A stretch of DNA of 64,000 nucleotides from Lactuca virosa (GCA_928212115.1 CAKMRJ010005523.1:138594759-138658758); one strand, 5' to 3'; shown: positions 10,050 through 22,583, counted from the stretch's first letter. Numbers and translations: made by a program. The notes: generated from the sequence alone by a model not told the origin.

Positions 10050-12130
10050 TGTAACATACACGTTCAATTATCGTGTTTTGTTAATTTTAAAATGAATATT
10101 ATTAAGTAATATATGGTTTTGAGCATTGAGTTCTAAAAAGATAGTTTTATGAGAATTGAAGTAAAACTATGTTTAGAATCATTCAGAAAAGTATTGGAAG
10201 TCTTATGAGATTCCAATCAAAAGTCAGCTATTGAAATTAACGAAAATATAAAGTTAGAAATAAGTAAAAATAATGTTATTGAAGGTTGTCGATTATCTCG
10301 TTAGAAACATTTAGGCGAAAACCTCATCAAAATCCGAGTTATAACGAAGAAGTTATGACTTATTGAAGTTTCGCGATAGAACCGGCACGACGCCATGTGA
10401 CGTAAAAAGTGAGTTTACGATAAACTACTTTTTATCCTTTGTAATCTAAATGAAAGTCGTAGTATTCGTTAAACCGAGAACTTTCACAAAAAGAATGTCC
10501 AAATCTGACTTCGTATGAGGAAGTTATGATTTTTCGTAGTTTCAGTATAGCAGTATACAACTAAAAACTCGAAATAAAAATCGAATGATTTTTAGCCGAC
10601 ATAACCTAAACGAGAATCGAAGGTCTCGTCAATAGTTGTACAACGGTAAAAAGACAGACGAAAACGGACATCGGATGAAGAAGTTATGAATTTTTAACAG
10701 ACTTTTCCTATCCCGGCCTGTTAAAAATATAACATTAAAAATAAAGTCACAATTAGCCGACGGAGTCTAAACGAAAGTTGTAGAGCATAATTTCACCTAC
10801 GCGTGGATATAGAGAACGTCAAAAACGAAGTTCGTATGCGAAAGTTACAGAATTTTGAAATTTATGGCCCAAATATCGAGACTAGTCTGAAGAGGTACGC
10901 CCCGCGTAGAGGTTTACGCCCAGCGTTCGCATTGAAAGGTCTCGGATTGACCACATCGCCCGTCTTCGCATGATAGCCACATACCAGACACGTTCGAGCC
11001 ATGTGCCCTCCTTCCGAGAACCAGACGTGTGTCTTGTACGCCCCGCGTACTGCGAGACTACGCCCCGCATAGTAAGGAGCTTCGGACCCCCTATAAAAGG
11101 CATGCGAGACTGCCCGGTTTTGGTTACCATTTTTCAATTTCTTTCACCCTAAAACCCCTCTCAAGCCACTTTAAAACACCCCGAATCCTAGGAAACATCC
11201 CCGACACCCGAAGCAAGTCCTGACCCACCGAAGACCCAAGAAAATGATATTTTCTAGTTGAAACTCCGCCCGCGCAAGAACCACCGAAGCAAGTCATTTT
11301 TAGCGGCGAAGTGCTGCCTAAATTATCATTTTATCATTCGGTTATTTCACGGTGAGTTCACTATATAGGAACAATTGTATGTTATGTGTTATATGTGCTA
11401 TGTGCTTTTCCATGTTATTTTCCCGTGTTATTATTCCGTGCTATTTTGATAGCAAAATTGTACCTTTGGCAATGTGATCAGTGAAAGAACTTAGATTCAC
11501 AGTGGTATTGGTATGTAGCCTCTGACCGTGTAGAGCATGTCTCGTAAGAGAATGACTTCTACCCCTATGACATTGGCAGAAGGTTAGATAGGGCTAAAAG
11601 CCTGCAAAATCTACCTAAATGTTAATCCGAAATTGTTTGTCTTTTGTGCCATTTGGGCCGAAGGTTTATTGATGTATATTAAGTATTGAAATTGTTATGT
11701 CTCATTGATTGTATATTTTTGAATCAAATCATCGATTGATATGGAAAGCTTGTCACATGATTCACATATGCCTTTGTTGTTCCTTGTTCTGCTTTGCTTC
11801 TGCCACATTGATGTATATATATGGCATAACGTTATATTGTATCTATTTTTGAACTCACTAAGCGTCACCGCTTACCCTTTCAGTGTTTAATTATTGCAGG
11901 TGATAACCATCCAGTATAGTTATGTACTGTTAGAAGATGTAGAATAGTTAACATTATAGCTTTTGTATTTAGTGTATAAATTCCTGGGAAATTATGTAAT
12001 ATAAATATACTAAAACTTATTCGGTTTGTATCCAGTCTTTTGTAATTAAACTATCAATGTAAAATATGTTTATGAATATGCATGTAGCATGTTTGGAGTT
12101 ATAATGTAAATTATGAAAGGGGTTCTTTCA
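10050..12130 (+). repeat. 5' LTR of element D
   Basis: TATA box CCTATAAAAGG near 11091. Dyads of the GTACGC...GCGTAC type lie at 10893-10930 and 11036-11075, straddling the region just upstream of TATA. Candidate intron: donor GGTGAGT with GT at 11352, CTCACTAAGC at 11854-11863, acceptor TTATTGCAG ending 11899. It differs from the 3' LTR by scattered substitutions and a ~25-bp indel near 11270/17440. Confidence 0.92.
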
Positions 12131-12134
12131 GTCA

Positions 12135-12146
12135 TGGTATCAGAGC
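12135..12146 (+). promoter_or_regulatory. Primer binding site of D (initiator tRNA-Met type)
   Basis: TGGTATCAGAGC four bases after the 5' LTR, complementary to the 3' end of plant initiator tRNA-Met, the usual primer for chromoviruses. Confidence 0.9.
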
Positions 12147-13900
12147 AACAGTTTAAGTGAACTAAATACCACGGATTGGTATTTAGACTTAAACCGTTGG
12201 AAGTTTAATATATGAACGGATTCATTGAAAGTAGATGGATACAAACCATAGGAAAGACTTAAGTGGGGTATTGGGTAGTGATAAACCCTAGTATTCTAAA
12301 ATATTAAGTTACTTCAAAATTTTCAGAGAATTAGTTTAAGTGAACTAGGAATTTTGAGAATTTCTAGACTTAAACATGGATTGCTAAGGGATGATGATAC
12401 GACGTGTATCTAGTATATTTTAGGTTGAATACCTAAATGGACACAAGCACTAGAATATTAGAGGAGATATGCTTTATATTCTAATATGTGCTAACTGATA
12501 AATGAATATAACATGCCTTAGGTTGCTTGCTTATATTGCTATTACTTGAGAAAGTTTAAGGTCTGTTGCCGACCTTGGTCTGGAAGAAGAAATTTTTAGT
12601 ATTCCAGATTCTAAAATTTCCGTGTTATAACTGATAAGAAACTTTTAGATGTGATAAAGAGACTTATGATAGTTGACATCGATAATTTTATAGATAAACG
12701 ATCGAGGGATATCGTAAAATAATATTTATGAAGTGTTATCGTAAACAGTGTATTAATACCTATAGAGTGGTATTGTACATTTAAAGTATGTTTGATGAAA
12801 TAATAACATCTTTGGAAGAATGATGTGCGTTTGAAACACATTTGGGCGAGATAAATGTGTTGGTGCAATCTATGAAGTTGTTCCACCGCTATCCAGATTG
12901 AAGCAGTGATTGTTTATAGAGTCGGAAGAACCGAAGATGGTGATCAATACTTCAGCAGTATCGCAATTGATGTTGTGTAAATTTAGAAGAATTAAATGAA
13001 GATCAAAGGAAAGGCTAATGAAGTTTTCAGACTCAATAGGCCAAGACTTTGCCTAACCATTTTGATGTAGTATGTAGTTCAAGTAGTAACCCTATACAGG
13101 ATGTTCAGACTTAGTATTTAATAATACTGAGTGATGATTGACTTCTATCACATCCTTATGGAAGTTCCATTATGTGTTAAGCCGACTTTAACATACATGA
13201 TTAGGATAGTGAATTAAGTTATTTAGTGGTAAAAGGCTAAGTAACTTACTTGTCTAAGTAAGGTAGAATGCTTAGTTGAAGAAGCAATACACCTATAGTA
13301 TTGTATGAGAAGAGATGTTGTAGTTAAGAATGACAGAGAACCAAGTTGAAGCTAGTAGAGCTTGATGAGATGCAGCTATAATGCGGACTTCCTAGTATAG
13401 ACTCCTATGAAGTAGACTTAAAAGATACAACCATGAGAAGAAAACTTACTCATATACAGAAATGACGATGTCATGAAAGGATAATGAAACGAACAAATGT
13501 GTATGATGATTCGCATCAGTTAGAAGATGATGCAGGTAGTTGAAAACCGTTTGTCTCCATGCTGCTAGAGTAAATTCTGGTATAGTATGTCTTGCAGAGT
13601 AGACACTACCCGAGAAACAATTTATACGAAGAATTGGAAGTAAAATTTCTATCGACCTATGAAAAAGTATTAGGATATGCTAGATCGAGCATATGCATGA
13701 GAAGAATCCTAGAAGGCGAGTGTAGGAAATCCAAGATATGTTTGATAGAAACGTGAAATCCTTAATTGAGTCTAGAAGAAATTGTTGTATGTACTTGTTT
13801 GAACACGCTGAGGTGTGAAAAGTTACTTTGTGAAAACTTTTTGAATGGTGACTTGGAAAACTGCGAGACAATACTTGGGACGAGTATGAGTAAGTGTGAA

Positions 13901-13924
13901 TAGTAGTAAAGGCCTATACTACTG
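13901..13924 (+). promoter_or_regulatory. Leader hairpin of D with palindromic loop (candidate dimerisation site)
   Basis: Stem GTAGTA (13903-13908) with TACTAC (13917-13922), extended by A-T and T-G pairs outside. The 8-nt loop AAGGCCTA contains the palindrome AGGCCT. It lies upstream of the gag remnant. The corresponding hairpins of A, B and E have GGGCCC in the loop. Confidence 0.65.
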
Positions 13925-14064
13925 GAAGCACATGACTCACACTTGGATCAGGGAAAGTCACAAGGTTACCAAGAAACTAGAAATTAATTTCGTTTTTGCT
14001 CGAGTATGTCATTACCTTCGTTTCGGTGATGACTAAGAAGACGATTTTCGTTCAGACCTTAGTG

Positions 14065-14262
14065 GTCGTAAAGAATCGAGTCCGACTAATACAGATCTGC
14101 AAAGTGAGTTGATTGGTTCAGAGAACCATGTTTCATGTAGCGACGAAACTTCAATCGGAAGATTGAAGAAGGAGATAGTCGAGGTAGTCGATAAAAGTAT
14201 AACAACATTCATTAAAGGATTAAGCAACTATTAGCTAGAAATGCTACTAGTTATAAAGACAT
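14065..14262 (+). pseudogene. Degenerate gag N-terminus of D
   Basis: One frame reads GRLKKEIVEVVDKSITTFI, which resembles the gag N-terminal helix of A (EIIREEVIEIVQEQF) and E (EIRRLIHEEVAAAI). A TAG stop follows after GLSNY. The rest of gag, to 14540, is not recognisable. 12147-14064 is a long leader with no coding signal. Confidence 0.45.
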
Positions 14263-14574
14263 TATATCACATTAGAACATGAAGGAAGGTTTCTTTTATG
14301 ATAGTGTTTGATTAATAGAAATAAGGGTATGATTCGTTGTATGTCTTTTGCGTTATGAAATCAAAGGTCATTAGAATATGACCATTCGAGTTGTTGTTGT
14401 AGCAAAAGTGAAAACCTTATCTTGGGTTGAGTCTATAACCCAAATTCAAGAAGGAGTAAGAGTCTGCAATGAGAATTGATTTTTCTCAGAGATTAGGACC
14501 GAAGGCCCAATAGAGAATGAAGAGTGAGTGCAGATTTGAGTATCGCCATCAATTAAGACGTTTGAAGAGTTTGA

Positions 14575-15215
14575 CAATTGTTTAGTTAAAGGCCGTACAT
14601 TTCAGATTACCATAGAGAAGGCACACGAGGACCCGAATGTTGGGAATGATTCATTTCTCGTCAACTCTAGACTTGCTCATATATTATTTGATTCTGGTGC
14701 CTCAGATTCTTTTGTGTCTCATGAATTCACGTATTCCTTCCAAATTGCTTGTTATTCATTCGCCCAATCATTTCATGTAGATACCGCGGGAAGTATATCA
14801 TTACTTGCTGATTAAGTCTATAGAGATTGTGTCATAGAAATTGAAGGTTATAGTTTTCTTGCCAACCTGATTCCTATCTCTTTACCCAACTTTGAAATTA
14901 TTCTCGGCATGAGTTGGTTGTCAAAGAACCGCAAAGAACTCTTGTGTTACGAAAAGATGGTACACATCCCTATCGAAGAGAAGAATCCTATTTATGTCTA
15001 CGGTAAACAAAGACTTAAAAAAATCTTAAAAATAATCTCTTTCCTAGAAACCCGTAAACTTATATCAAAGGGGTATTCTACTTATCTAGCCTATACAGTT
15101 GATATCTCAAAAGAGGGGAAGAAAACTGTAAATGATGTTTCTGTTATTAATTAATATCCTAATGTTTTCCCGATGAATTGCCTGGTCTTCCCCCGATAGG
15201 CAAATAGAATTCTGA
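14575..15215 (+). pseudogene. Aspartic protease and RT start of D
   Basis: The translation gives GRTFQITIEKAHEDPNVG, then ILFDSGASDSFVSHEF with the retropepsin Asp-Ser-Gly at about 14690-14698, then FEIILGMSWLSKN. A TAA stop interrupts at about 14814. The linker to RT follows (KLISKGYSTYLAYTVDI, VFPDELPGLPPD) and ends at about 15215, where sequence jumps to integrase. RT palm and RNase H are wholly absent. Confidence 0.8.
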
Positions 15216-16176
15216 ACTGGCTTTATGTCTAGTGTTGCTCCAATTGTCAAAGTCTGCTAGACAGAATGATAGCATTTGGGTAGTTATCGACCGACTAACT
15301 AAGACTGCACATTTTCTTGCCATGCGTGAAATAGCTCTAATGGAGAAATACGCACAAGTATACTTGGATGAAACTGTTGCGATACATGGTGTGCCGCTAA
15401 AGATTATTTCCGATCGTGATAGTAGCTACACTTCTCATTCTTGGACAAGTATGCAATATGAATTGAGATATCGTGTCACTACCAGCACAACTTGTTATCC
15501 CCAAACAGATGGTCAGACGGAGAGAACAATCCAAACAGTAGAAAATATACTGAAGGTATATGAAGCACTTTATGGACGTAAATGTCATACTTCATTATGT
15601 TGGCGTGTTGTAGGACAGAAAGTCCTTGGTGGTCCTGAAATAATTCAAGACACCATTGACAAGATTTAAATTGTACGAGAAAGAATGAAAGTGGCCCAGG
15701 ATCGACAGAAGTCCTATGCAGTAAAGAAAAGACGACCCATAGAACTCCAGGTGGATGAATTCGTAATGCTAAAGATATCCCCATGAAAAGGGATTATGCG
15801 ATTTGAGAAGAAAGGAAAATTGAGTCCTAAATTTGTTGGACCTTTCAAAATCATCCAGAAAATTGGTAAGCAAGCATACTGTTTGGAATTGCCAGAAGAT
15901 TTGGCAGATATTCATGATGTGCTTCATGAGAGTTAGCTGCGTAAATGTTTAAGCATATATGATGAAATAGTCCCGTTATCCGAGGTGAAACTAGATAATA
16001 AATTAAGATATGTAGAAGAGCCTGAGGAGATAGTAAACGAAAGAACGACTGAATTACGTAATAAAGAAGTAGAATTGGTGCTTCTCAAGTGGAAACACCA
16101 TTGAGACCCAAATTATACTTGGGACAATAAGAATGAGATAAGAACGAAATCTCCCCATTTGTTTAAATCGTTGTGA
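15216..16176 (+). pseudogene. Integrase and chromodomain of D
   Basis: 15232-15669 carries the catalytic core: WVVIDRLTKTAHFL, IISDRDSSYTS and YPQTDGQTERTIQ, so the D, D and E residues are present. About 40 codons are missing between NILK and YEALYGRKC (near 15557). After a frame break, 15670-16176 encodes the C-terminal barrel (KLSPKFVGPFKIIQKIG) and a chromodomain (YVEEPEEIVNERT, then VELVLLKWKHH, then NYTWDN) with internal stops. The pol stop TGA (16174-16176) overlaps the stem-loop before the 3' LTR. Confidence 0.85.
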
Positions 16177-16207
16177 TTTTGGGGACGAAATCCTCAAAAG
16201 GGAGAGG
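16175..16207 (+). promoter_or_regulatory. Pre-LTR stem-loop and polypurine tract of D
   Basis: Stem GATTTTG (16175-16181) with CGAAATC (16186-16192), loop GGGA: seven pairs with one G-U. The polypurine tract AAAAGGGAGAGG is at 16196-16207. The stem-loop ends 19 nt before the 3' LTR. Confidence 0.7.
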
Positions 16208-16211
16208 TATT

Positions 16212-18315
16212 TGTAACATACACGTTCAATTATCGTGTTTTGTTAATTTTAAAATGAATATTATTAAGTAATATATGGTTTTGAGCATTGATTTCTAACA
16301 AGATAGTTTTATGAGAATTGAAGTAAAACTATGTTTAGAATCATTCTGAAAAGTATTGGAAGTCTTATGAGATTCCAATCAAAAGTCAACTATTGAAATT
16401 AACGAAAATATAAAGTTATATAAGTAAAAATAATGTTATTGAAAGTTGTATATTATCTTGTTAGAAACATTTAGGCGAAAACCTCATTGAAATCTGAGTT
16501 ATAACGAAGAAGTTATGACTTGTTGAAGTTTCGCGACAGAACCGGCACGACGCCATATGACGTAAAAAGTGAGTTTACGATAAACTACTTTTCAGCCTTT
16601 ATGATCTAAGTGAAAGTCGTAGTATTCGTTAAACCGAGAACTTTCATGAAAAGAACGTCCAAATCTGACTTCGTATGAGGAAGTTATGATTTTTGAAGTT
16701 TCAGTATAGCAATATAAAGCTAAAAACTCGAAATAAAGATCGAGTGATTTTTAGCCGACACAACCTAAACGAGAATCGAATGTCTCATCAATAGTTGTAC
16801 AACGGTAAAAATACAGAGGAAAACGGACGTCGGATGAAGAAGTTATGAATTTTTAACAGACTTTTCCTATCCCGGCCTGTTAAAAATATAACATTAAAAA
16901 TAAACTCAAAATTACCCGACGGAGTCTAAACGAAAGTTGTTGAGCATAATTTCACCTACGTGTGGATATAAAGAACGTCAAAAAACGGAGTTTGTATGCG
17001 AAAGTTACGGAATTTTGAAGTTTATGGCCCAAATATCGAGACTAGTGTGAAGAGGTACGCCCCGCGTAGAGGTTTACGCCCAGCGTTCGCATTGCAAGGT
17101 CTCGGATTGACCACGTCGCCATTCTTCACATGATAGCCACATAGCAGACACGTCCGAGCCACGTGCCCTCCTTCCGTGAATCAGACGCGTGTCTTGTACG
17201 CCCCGCGTACTGCGAGACTACGCCCCGCGTAGTAAGGAGCTTCAGACCCCCTATAAAAGGCATGCGAGACTGCCCGGTTTTGGTTGCCATTTTTCAATTT
17301 CTTTCACCCTAAAACCCCTCTAAAGCCACTTTAAAACACCCCGAATCCTAGGAAACATCCCCGACACCCGAAGTAAGTCCCGACCCACCGAAGACCCGAG
17401 AAAATGATATTTTCTAGTTGAAACTATGCCCGCGCAAGACCCGGTTTTCAACTAAATCCCCGGTTTCGTCAAAGAAAGTCATTTTTAGAGGCGAAGTGCT
17501 GCCCAAATTATTTTTTTATCACTCGGTTATTTCACGGTGAGTTCAATATATAGGAACAACTGTATGTTATGTGTTATATGTGCTATGTGCTTTTCCATGT
17601 TATTTTCCTGTGTTATTATTCTGTGTTATTTTGATAGCAAAGTTGTACCTTTGGCCATGTGATCAGTGAAAGAACTTAGATTCACAGTGGTATTGGTATG
17701 TAGTCTCTGGCCATGTAGAACATGTCTCGTAAGAGAATGACTTCTACCACTATGGCATTGGCAGAAGGTTAAATAGGGCTAAAAGCCTGCAAAATCTACC
17801 AAAATGTTAATCAAAAATTGTATGTCTTATGTGCCATTTGGGTCGAAGCTTTATTGACGTATATCAAGTACTGAAATTGTTATGTCTCATTGATTGTATA
17901 TCTTTGAATCAAATCATCGATTGATATGGAAAGCTTGTCACATGATTCATATATGCCTTTGTTGTTCCTTGTTCTTCTTTACTTCTTCCACATTTATGTA
18001 TATATATGGCATAACGTTATATTGTAACTATTATTGAACTCACTAAGCATCACCGCTTACCCTTTCAGTGTTTAATTATTGCAGGTGATAAGCATCCAGT
18101 ATAGTTATGTACTGTTAGAAGATGTAGAATAGTTAACATTATAGCTTTTGTATTTAGTGTATAAATTCCTGGGAAATTTTGTAATATAAATATACTAAAA
18201 CTTAGTCGGTTTGTATCCAGTCTTTTGTAATTAAACTATCAATGTAAAATATGTTTATGAATATGCATGTAGCATGTTTGGAGTTATAATGTAAATTATG
18301 AAACGGGTTCTTTCA
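16212..18315 (+). repeat. 3' LTR of element D
   Basis: Copy of the 5' LTR with the same termini, TATA box and dyads (17053-17090, 17196-17232), donor at about 17540 and acceptor at about 18087. Followed directly by the target duplication TAATG. Confidence 0.92.
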
Positions 18316-20398
18316 TAATGTCATATGCCATTTGCATGCCGTGAATTATTAGTGGTTAGTGAAGGGTTGTTTCTCTTATAGCGGGTGTGGAGTGTTCTGT
18401 GTTATCTTGGTTGTGGTCGGGATCAGTTCGGGGGCAGGGACATTGTGTGGAAGGTTTATGGTCGGAATTCAGGGGGTTATTTGTCCAGTATCGCTAGGAT
18501 CTAGTGGTTTTAGCCATTGTGCATGTATTGGTTTTTGGAGGTGCTGAGGGAAGTGGTTTGTTGCTAAAGCTTTAGTTGGAGCATCCGTCCTTTGAACTTC
18601 AAGATTTGAGTGGGATATCATTCTATGTATATGGAACTATCAATGTTGCAGAGATTCGGGAAGTGTTCGTCTCGTCTTCAGGGGTTTGTGCGATCTTTTG
18701 AAACGGCTAGTAATGGATCACTAGAAATGGTAAGCGTTGGTTGTCCGTGGATCGATCGTTGGAAAGTAAGAAGGATTGGGAATCCTTCAACTCTTGTGTG
18801 CTTTGAGAATTTAGTCGATTCAAAGTGCAGGAGAATCGTCCAAGAATTCAGAAGCAGGAGCGGTCTTGAAACTTGGATGAGTTTCGCATCCCCATCGTGG
18901 GGAAAGGCGGCCCAAGTAGCTGTCTGGATTGAGGAGTGTGTGAGTTGGGTGTTCGGGAAACTCCCCAACATTAGGTTCGAGTCTTCTTGATGTTTGATGA
19001 CAGGATTTGGGGGAATCCAGGTCGGGGTTCCCATCATGGATCGATTTAAGCTCAGGTGTTGGTTCGAGTGCGTGCTCGACATTGGATGTTTTCGAATTGA
19101 TATATTAATGGTAAGGCTTTGGGCGACAGTTGTGGTAAGGTGGAAGTATTGTAAGACTGCGGGTGGCCCATAGAATTCATGAGTTCGCATATAGAGTAGG
19201 AGTGTTGTAAGACTGTGGGGTGGGCCGCGTCATTCACTGGTCCCTGTACAACGGTGAGGGTGTGGCAAATTGTGATTTTCTCGCGATTTTCTTCAGATGG
19301 TTTAGGCCAGGGTGGGTCAGTTCACAAACCTGTGGGAGCGCCGCAACGTGTTTGGAAGCAGGATATGGTAGGTCATGGGAGACCGGGTATGATGTAAGAC
19401 TACAGATGTTCCGTAGCGTTCAACCTAGTATCCGGTTAAGGACGAGATGTTTGAGAAGTCATTGCCAGTGAGGCTTTCTTTCGGAAGTCGCAAGGGGCGA
19501 CTATGTGGGAGTCTTTTGGCTCAGCAACCGGGCAGGAACCCGGTATTTCGGATAATTGGCAGACGAGTTGGGACCAGGGAGGTCTCGGTGGATTTTGGAA
19601 AGTATTATCAGCGTTTCGGGCAGTATCAGTGATTCGGGTAGTATTAGTGTTTTGGGTGCCGTGTATGTGTGAAGTAAAGGGTTGATTGGGGGAATGTGAA
19701 GTCACTCACAGTGGGATTAGATAATCTCAGATTAATTGATTTGACCCTATTGCGCAGCTCTCGTCTGATTCTAATCGTTGCAAGGATGAATCTTCTACTC
19801 GAAGGATTATCTGAACCTTTTGTCGAGTATAAGTGTCTTATAGCAGTATTTGGTCTGTGGGATTGTTTTCGTGGAAGCAGTGATGTGATCGGGGATTGGA
19901 AGCATTTTCTGGTACGAAGCTCTATGAGGTTGGCATGGTGGTGGTTCGGTGTGGGAGATCTGACAGGGAGTCACACCATTGAGACTTTGGGTTTCAGAAT
20001 TCAGATGAGATAAGATTGGTCTTATTCAAGGAATTACACTTTCGTTCTTCATCGGGCTTGCATAACTATTCTAAGGATGGTTTCAGTAGCTCTGGATAGG
20101 CTGTTGTATGTTCAGAGTTGGAAGTGTTATGATTGGTCTGTTATTCATTGAGCATTTTTCATGGAGTTTTTTCAGCGTGGGCGGTCTGTCGGGGAGTCAG
20201 ATCATGATAGATTTCAGGACTCAGAAAAATAGAAGTGGTTGCAGAGGCTGAAGGTTTGATTGTTGGCGAATGGATGTTTCGGTTTGGGGTTTCGGTTGTC
20301 TAGGGAAGATTATTTTGTGTGCAAAATTTTCTATTATGGTCATCACGTTGGTTGTTTTGATATGAGTGTTAATAAGGAGCGATTTCGAGGACAAAATC
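18316..20398 (+). other. Non-coding interior of element C
   Basis: G/T-rich sequence with no pol motif in any frame; open stretches up to ~126 codons match nothing I know. It shares phrases with the interiors of A and B, for example TGGGCGGTCTGTCGGGGAGTC near 20180 (A: TGGGCGGTCTGTCAAGGAG near 33800; B: similar near 38000). Confidence 0.6.
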
Positions 20399-20417
20399 TA
20401 ATTTAAGTGGGGGAGAG
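20381..20417 (+). promoter_or_regulatory. Pre-LTR stem-loop and polypurine tract of C
   Basis: GATTTCG (20381-20387), loop AGGA, CAAAATC (20392-20398): six of seven pairs. The polypurine tract AAGTGGGGGAGAG follows, then the LTR at 20419. Confidence 0.7.
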
Positions 20418-22100
20418 TTGTAACATCCGAAATCTAGAAGGTCAATTATGGAAATAAATTCCCTTTTTAGGGGCCAACTCATCGAGATTATGGCATAAAC
20501 TCGATGTGTTGGAAGCTTTTGGGTCGCGTGTTTTTGAGGACCAACTCGTCGAGTTGGTGAAGGAAACTCAACGAGTTGGACGTTGTTTGAGAAACCCTAA
20601 CTTTTGGGTTTTGCACCCTATTTAAACACCCTAAGTTCCAGGTGGTGGCCTCATTTCCAGCCTCCATAGCCCCTAACCCTAATCTCAAAACCCTAGCGAC
20701 TCCTTGAGTGTTGTGAGCTCACTTTGCATGTGTTTTGGTATGTTGGAAGCTCATTGAAGGGAAGAAAATCTTGGTGCAAGGTGGTGGTTCAAGTAGGAGC
20801 TTTCAGATCTTGATTCTCTGTTTCATTTCCAGCACATCTTGGGTATAAAGTTCTAACCTTGCTTGTCCTTCACTTAGATCTCTTATTTGGTTAAATTGCA
20901 TGCTTTTAGCCATGGTTGGGTGATTGTTGGGGAAGTAGAAGTTGCAAGTGTTTATTCTTTAAGATCTATGACCTTCATGAGTTCTTTTGGCATAAAGGTG
21001 CCAACTTTATGGTCTTAAGGGCTTCATGCATCTATTAAGCTCTTCTTTTAGTCTCTTATGAGCTTTTGAGCCTCTCCTAGCCATGCATGAGTGTAAAGTT
21101 TGAAGCTTTATGTGACCATGCAGTCTTAAAGGAACAGATCTGTATTTTGGGGCTTTTCCTTGGTGGTTAAGTGTTTATTGATTAAGCCCTTAACCTTTTA
21201 AGCCTAGGATTTGGGTTTTAATCCCACTTGGTTGGTCCCTAGGGGTAAAGTTGGAAACTTTATCCTTCTAGATGCTTTTTTCAGTTAAGATCTAAGTGGG
21301 GAAGCTGTTAGTTTCAATTGTGTTGGATTAATGGATTAAGATGTTTGGTTCCTGATGAACTCGGCGAGTTGGATCGGTTATTCTCGACTTTTGCAGTCCG
21401 ATGAAGGAAACTCGACGAGTTGAATGATGAACTCAACGAGTTGGGTCAACTTGGGCTGCTGACTTTGACTTTTGACTTATGTCTTTGACCTAGTTTGTCC
21501 CAAGGGGTGTTTGTGGTATCTGAATTATAATTAAGGAAAATATGGGCTTAGGATAAGGCCCATATGGGATTGTGACGAATTTGGAAAATTTGACCATTAG
21601 TAGGTTTGGGCCTTCTTGGTTATTGGATTTGGGCCTCAGTTTTGGTTCATGTTATGGTCAGGGGTAAAATGGTTATTTTACCCCAAGTTTGGATGGTGGG
21701 CCTTAGAATGGAACCCAATTGCTAATTGAGTGTTATTTTGATCTGTTAGATCGGAGATGTCATCTGGGCAGCAGCTAGGGATTTCTTTTAGTAAGCTTCA
21801 GCATTCGAGGTGAGTCTCCTCACTGTCCTATGGGTCGAAGGCACCAATGCCGCCCATTTGGTTTATGTACTGTAGGAAGACTCGGGGATTAACCCTTGGC
21901 ATTATGTATGAAAGACCAGGAGGCGGCTCCTGGCACACTGTATGCAAGACCATAGTCTGAACTCTGGCAGTTAATTAGTTAAGTAGTGTAGATTGTATGT
22001 TAGTTGTCTTTGTGATGCTTGCATGGAAGACCCGGAGGTGGCTCCTGACACTTGTCTGTAAGACCCAGGGTTGTGGCCCCCGGATTGACAAGAAAGACCA

Positions 22101-22581
22101 TGTTGGGTCAAAAATATGGTTTATACTTTGCTTTTCTAGGAAAATGTATTTTTATGTCTAGGACCGTAAACAACTCAGTGTTTACGGTCAGGTTTACGGC
22201 CAGGTAGTGTTTACGGCCGTAAACAGGTTTACGACCGTAAACCCTGTTTACGACCCAATGGGTGTTTACGACCGTAAACCCATTTACGGCCGTAAACCCA
22301 TTTACGGCCCATGTTTCTCATGTATATATATAGGGGTGAGGGGTGTGAGGAACAGATTGATGAACAGAGAAGGAGTGTACGGAATAGAGAGAAGAGAGGA
22401 GTTTTAGTGTGTGTAAGTGTGTGAATCTTGTGTATCCGGATCTTCATTCATATCAATACATACAAGATTCATATTATTCTTCTTCTCCTTCTCTTCTATT
22501 TGATCTGACATCATCCAATTGATTAGGATTCCGCACCATCAAACGGATCTGATTGATACACAAGCAGATTAGGACCTTACA
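22101..22581 (+). repeat. 5' LTR of element H
   Basis: 481 bp. It contains an array of GTTTACGGCCGTAAAC-type palindromes at 22160-22312, a TATA box (TATATATATAGG) at about 22322, and AT-rich U5. The 3' LTR differs by a ~20-bp insertion and loss of one palindrome unit. Confidence 0.92.
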
Positions 22582-22583
22582 AT

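Larger units (their letters stand above)
10050..18315 (+). mobile_element. Chromovirus deletion derivative D, complete with both LTRs
   Basis: Two ~2.1-kb LTRs (10050-12130 and 16212-18315) start TGTAACATAC and end TTCTTTCA. They are flanked by a perfect 5-bp target duplication, TAATG, at 10045-10049 and 18316-18320. The internal 4.1 kb holds primer site, long leader, degenerate gag, protease, integrase with chromodomain, and polypurine tract. Nearly all of RT and RNase H is missing (junction about 15215) and about 40 codons of integrase are missing (about 15557). It cannot reverse transcribe itself. Confidence 0.93.

Noticed and set aside
18610..18990. 126-codon frame in the interior of C as a gene
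   Set aside because: No domain, lies in repeated non-coding sequence of a retroelement, with overlapping frames of similar length on the other strand.
7237..20418. Solo LTR type 1 as the 5' LTR of element C
   Set aside because: Its sequence differs strongly from C's 3' LTR beyond the shared TGTAACATCC, fragment G continues directly after it, and it has its own target duplication.
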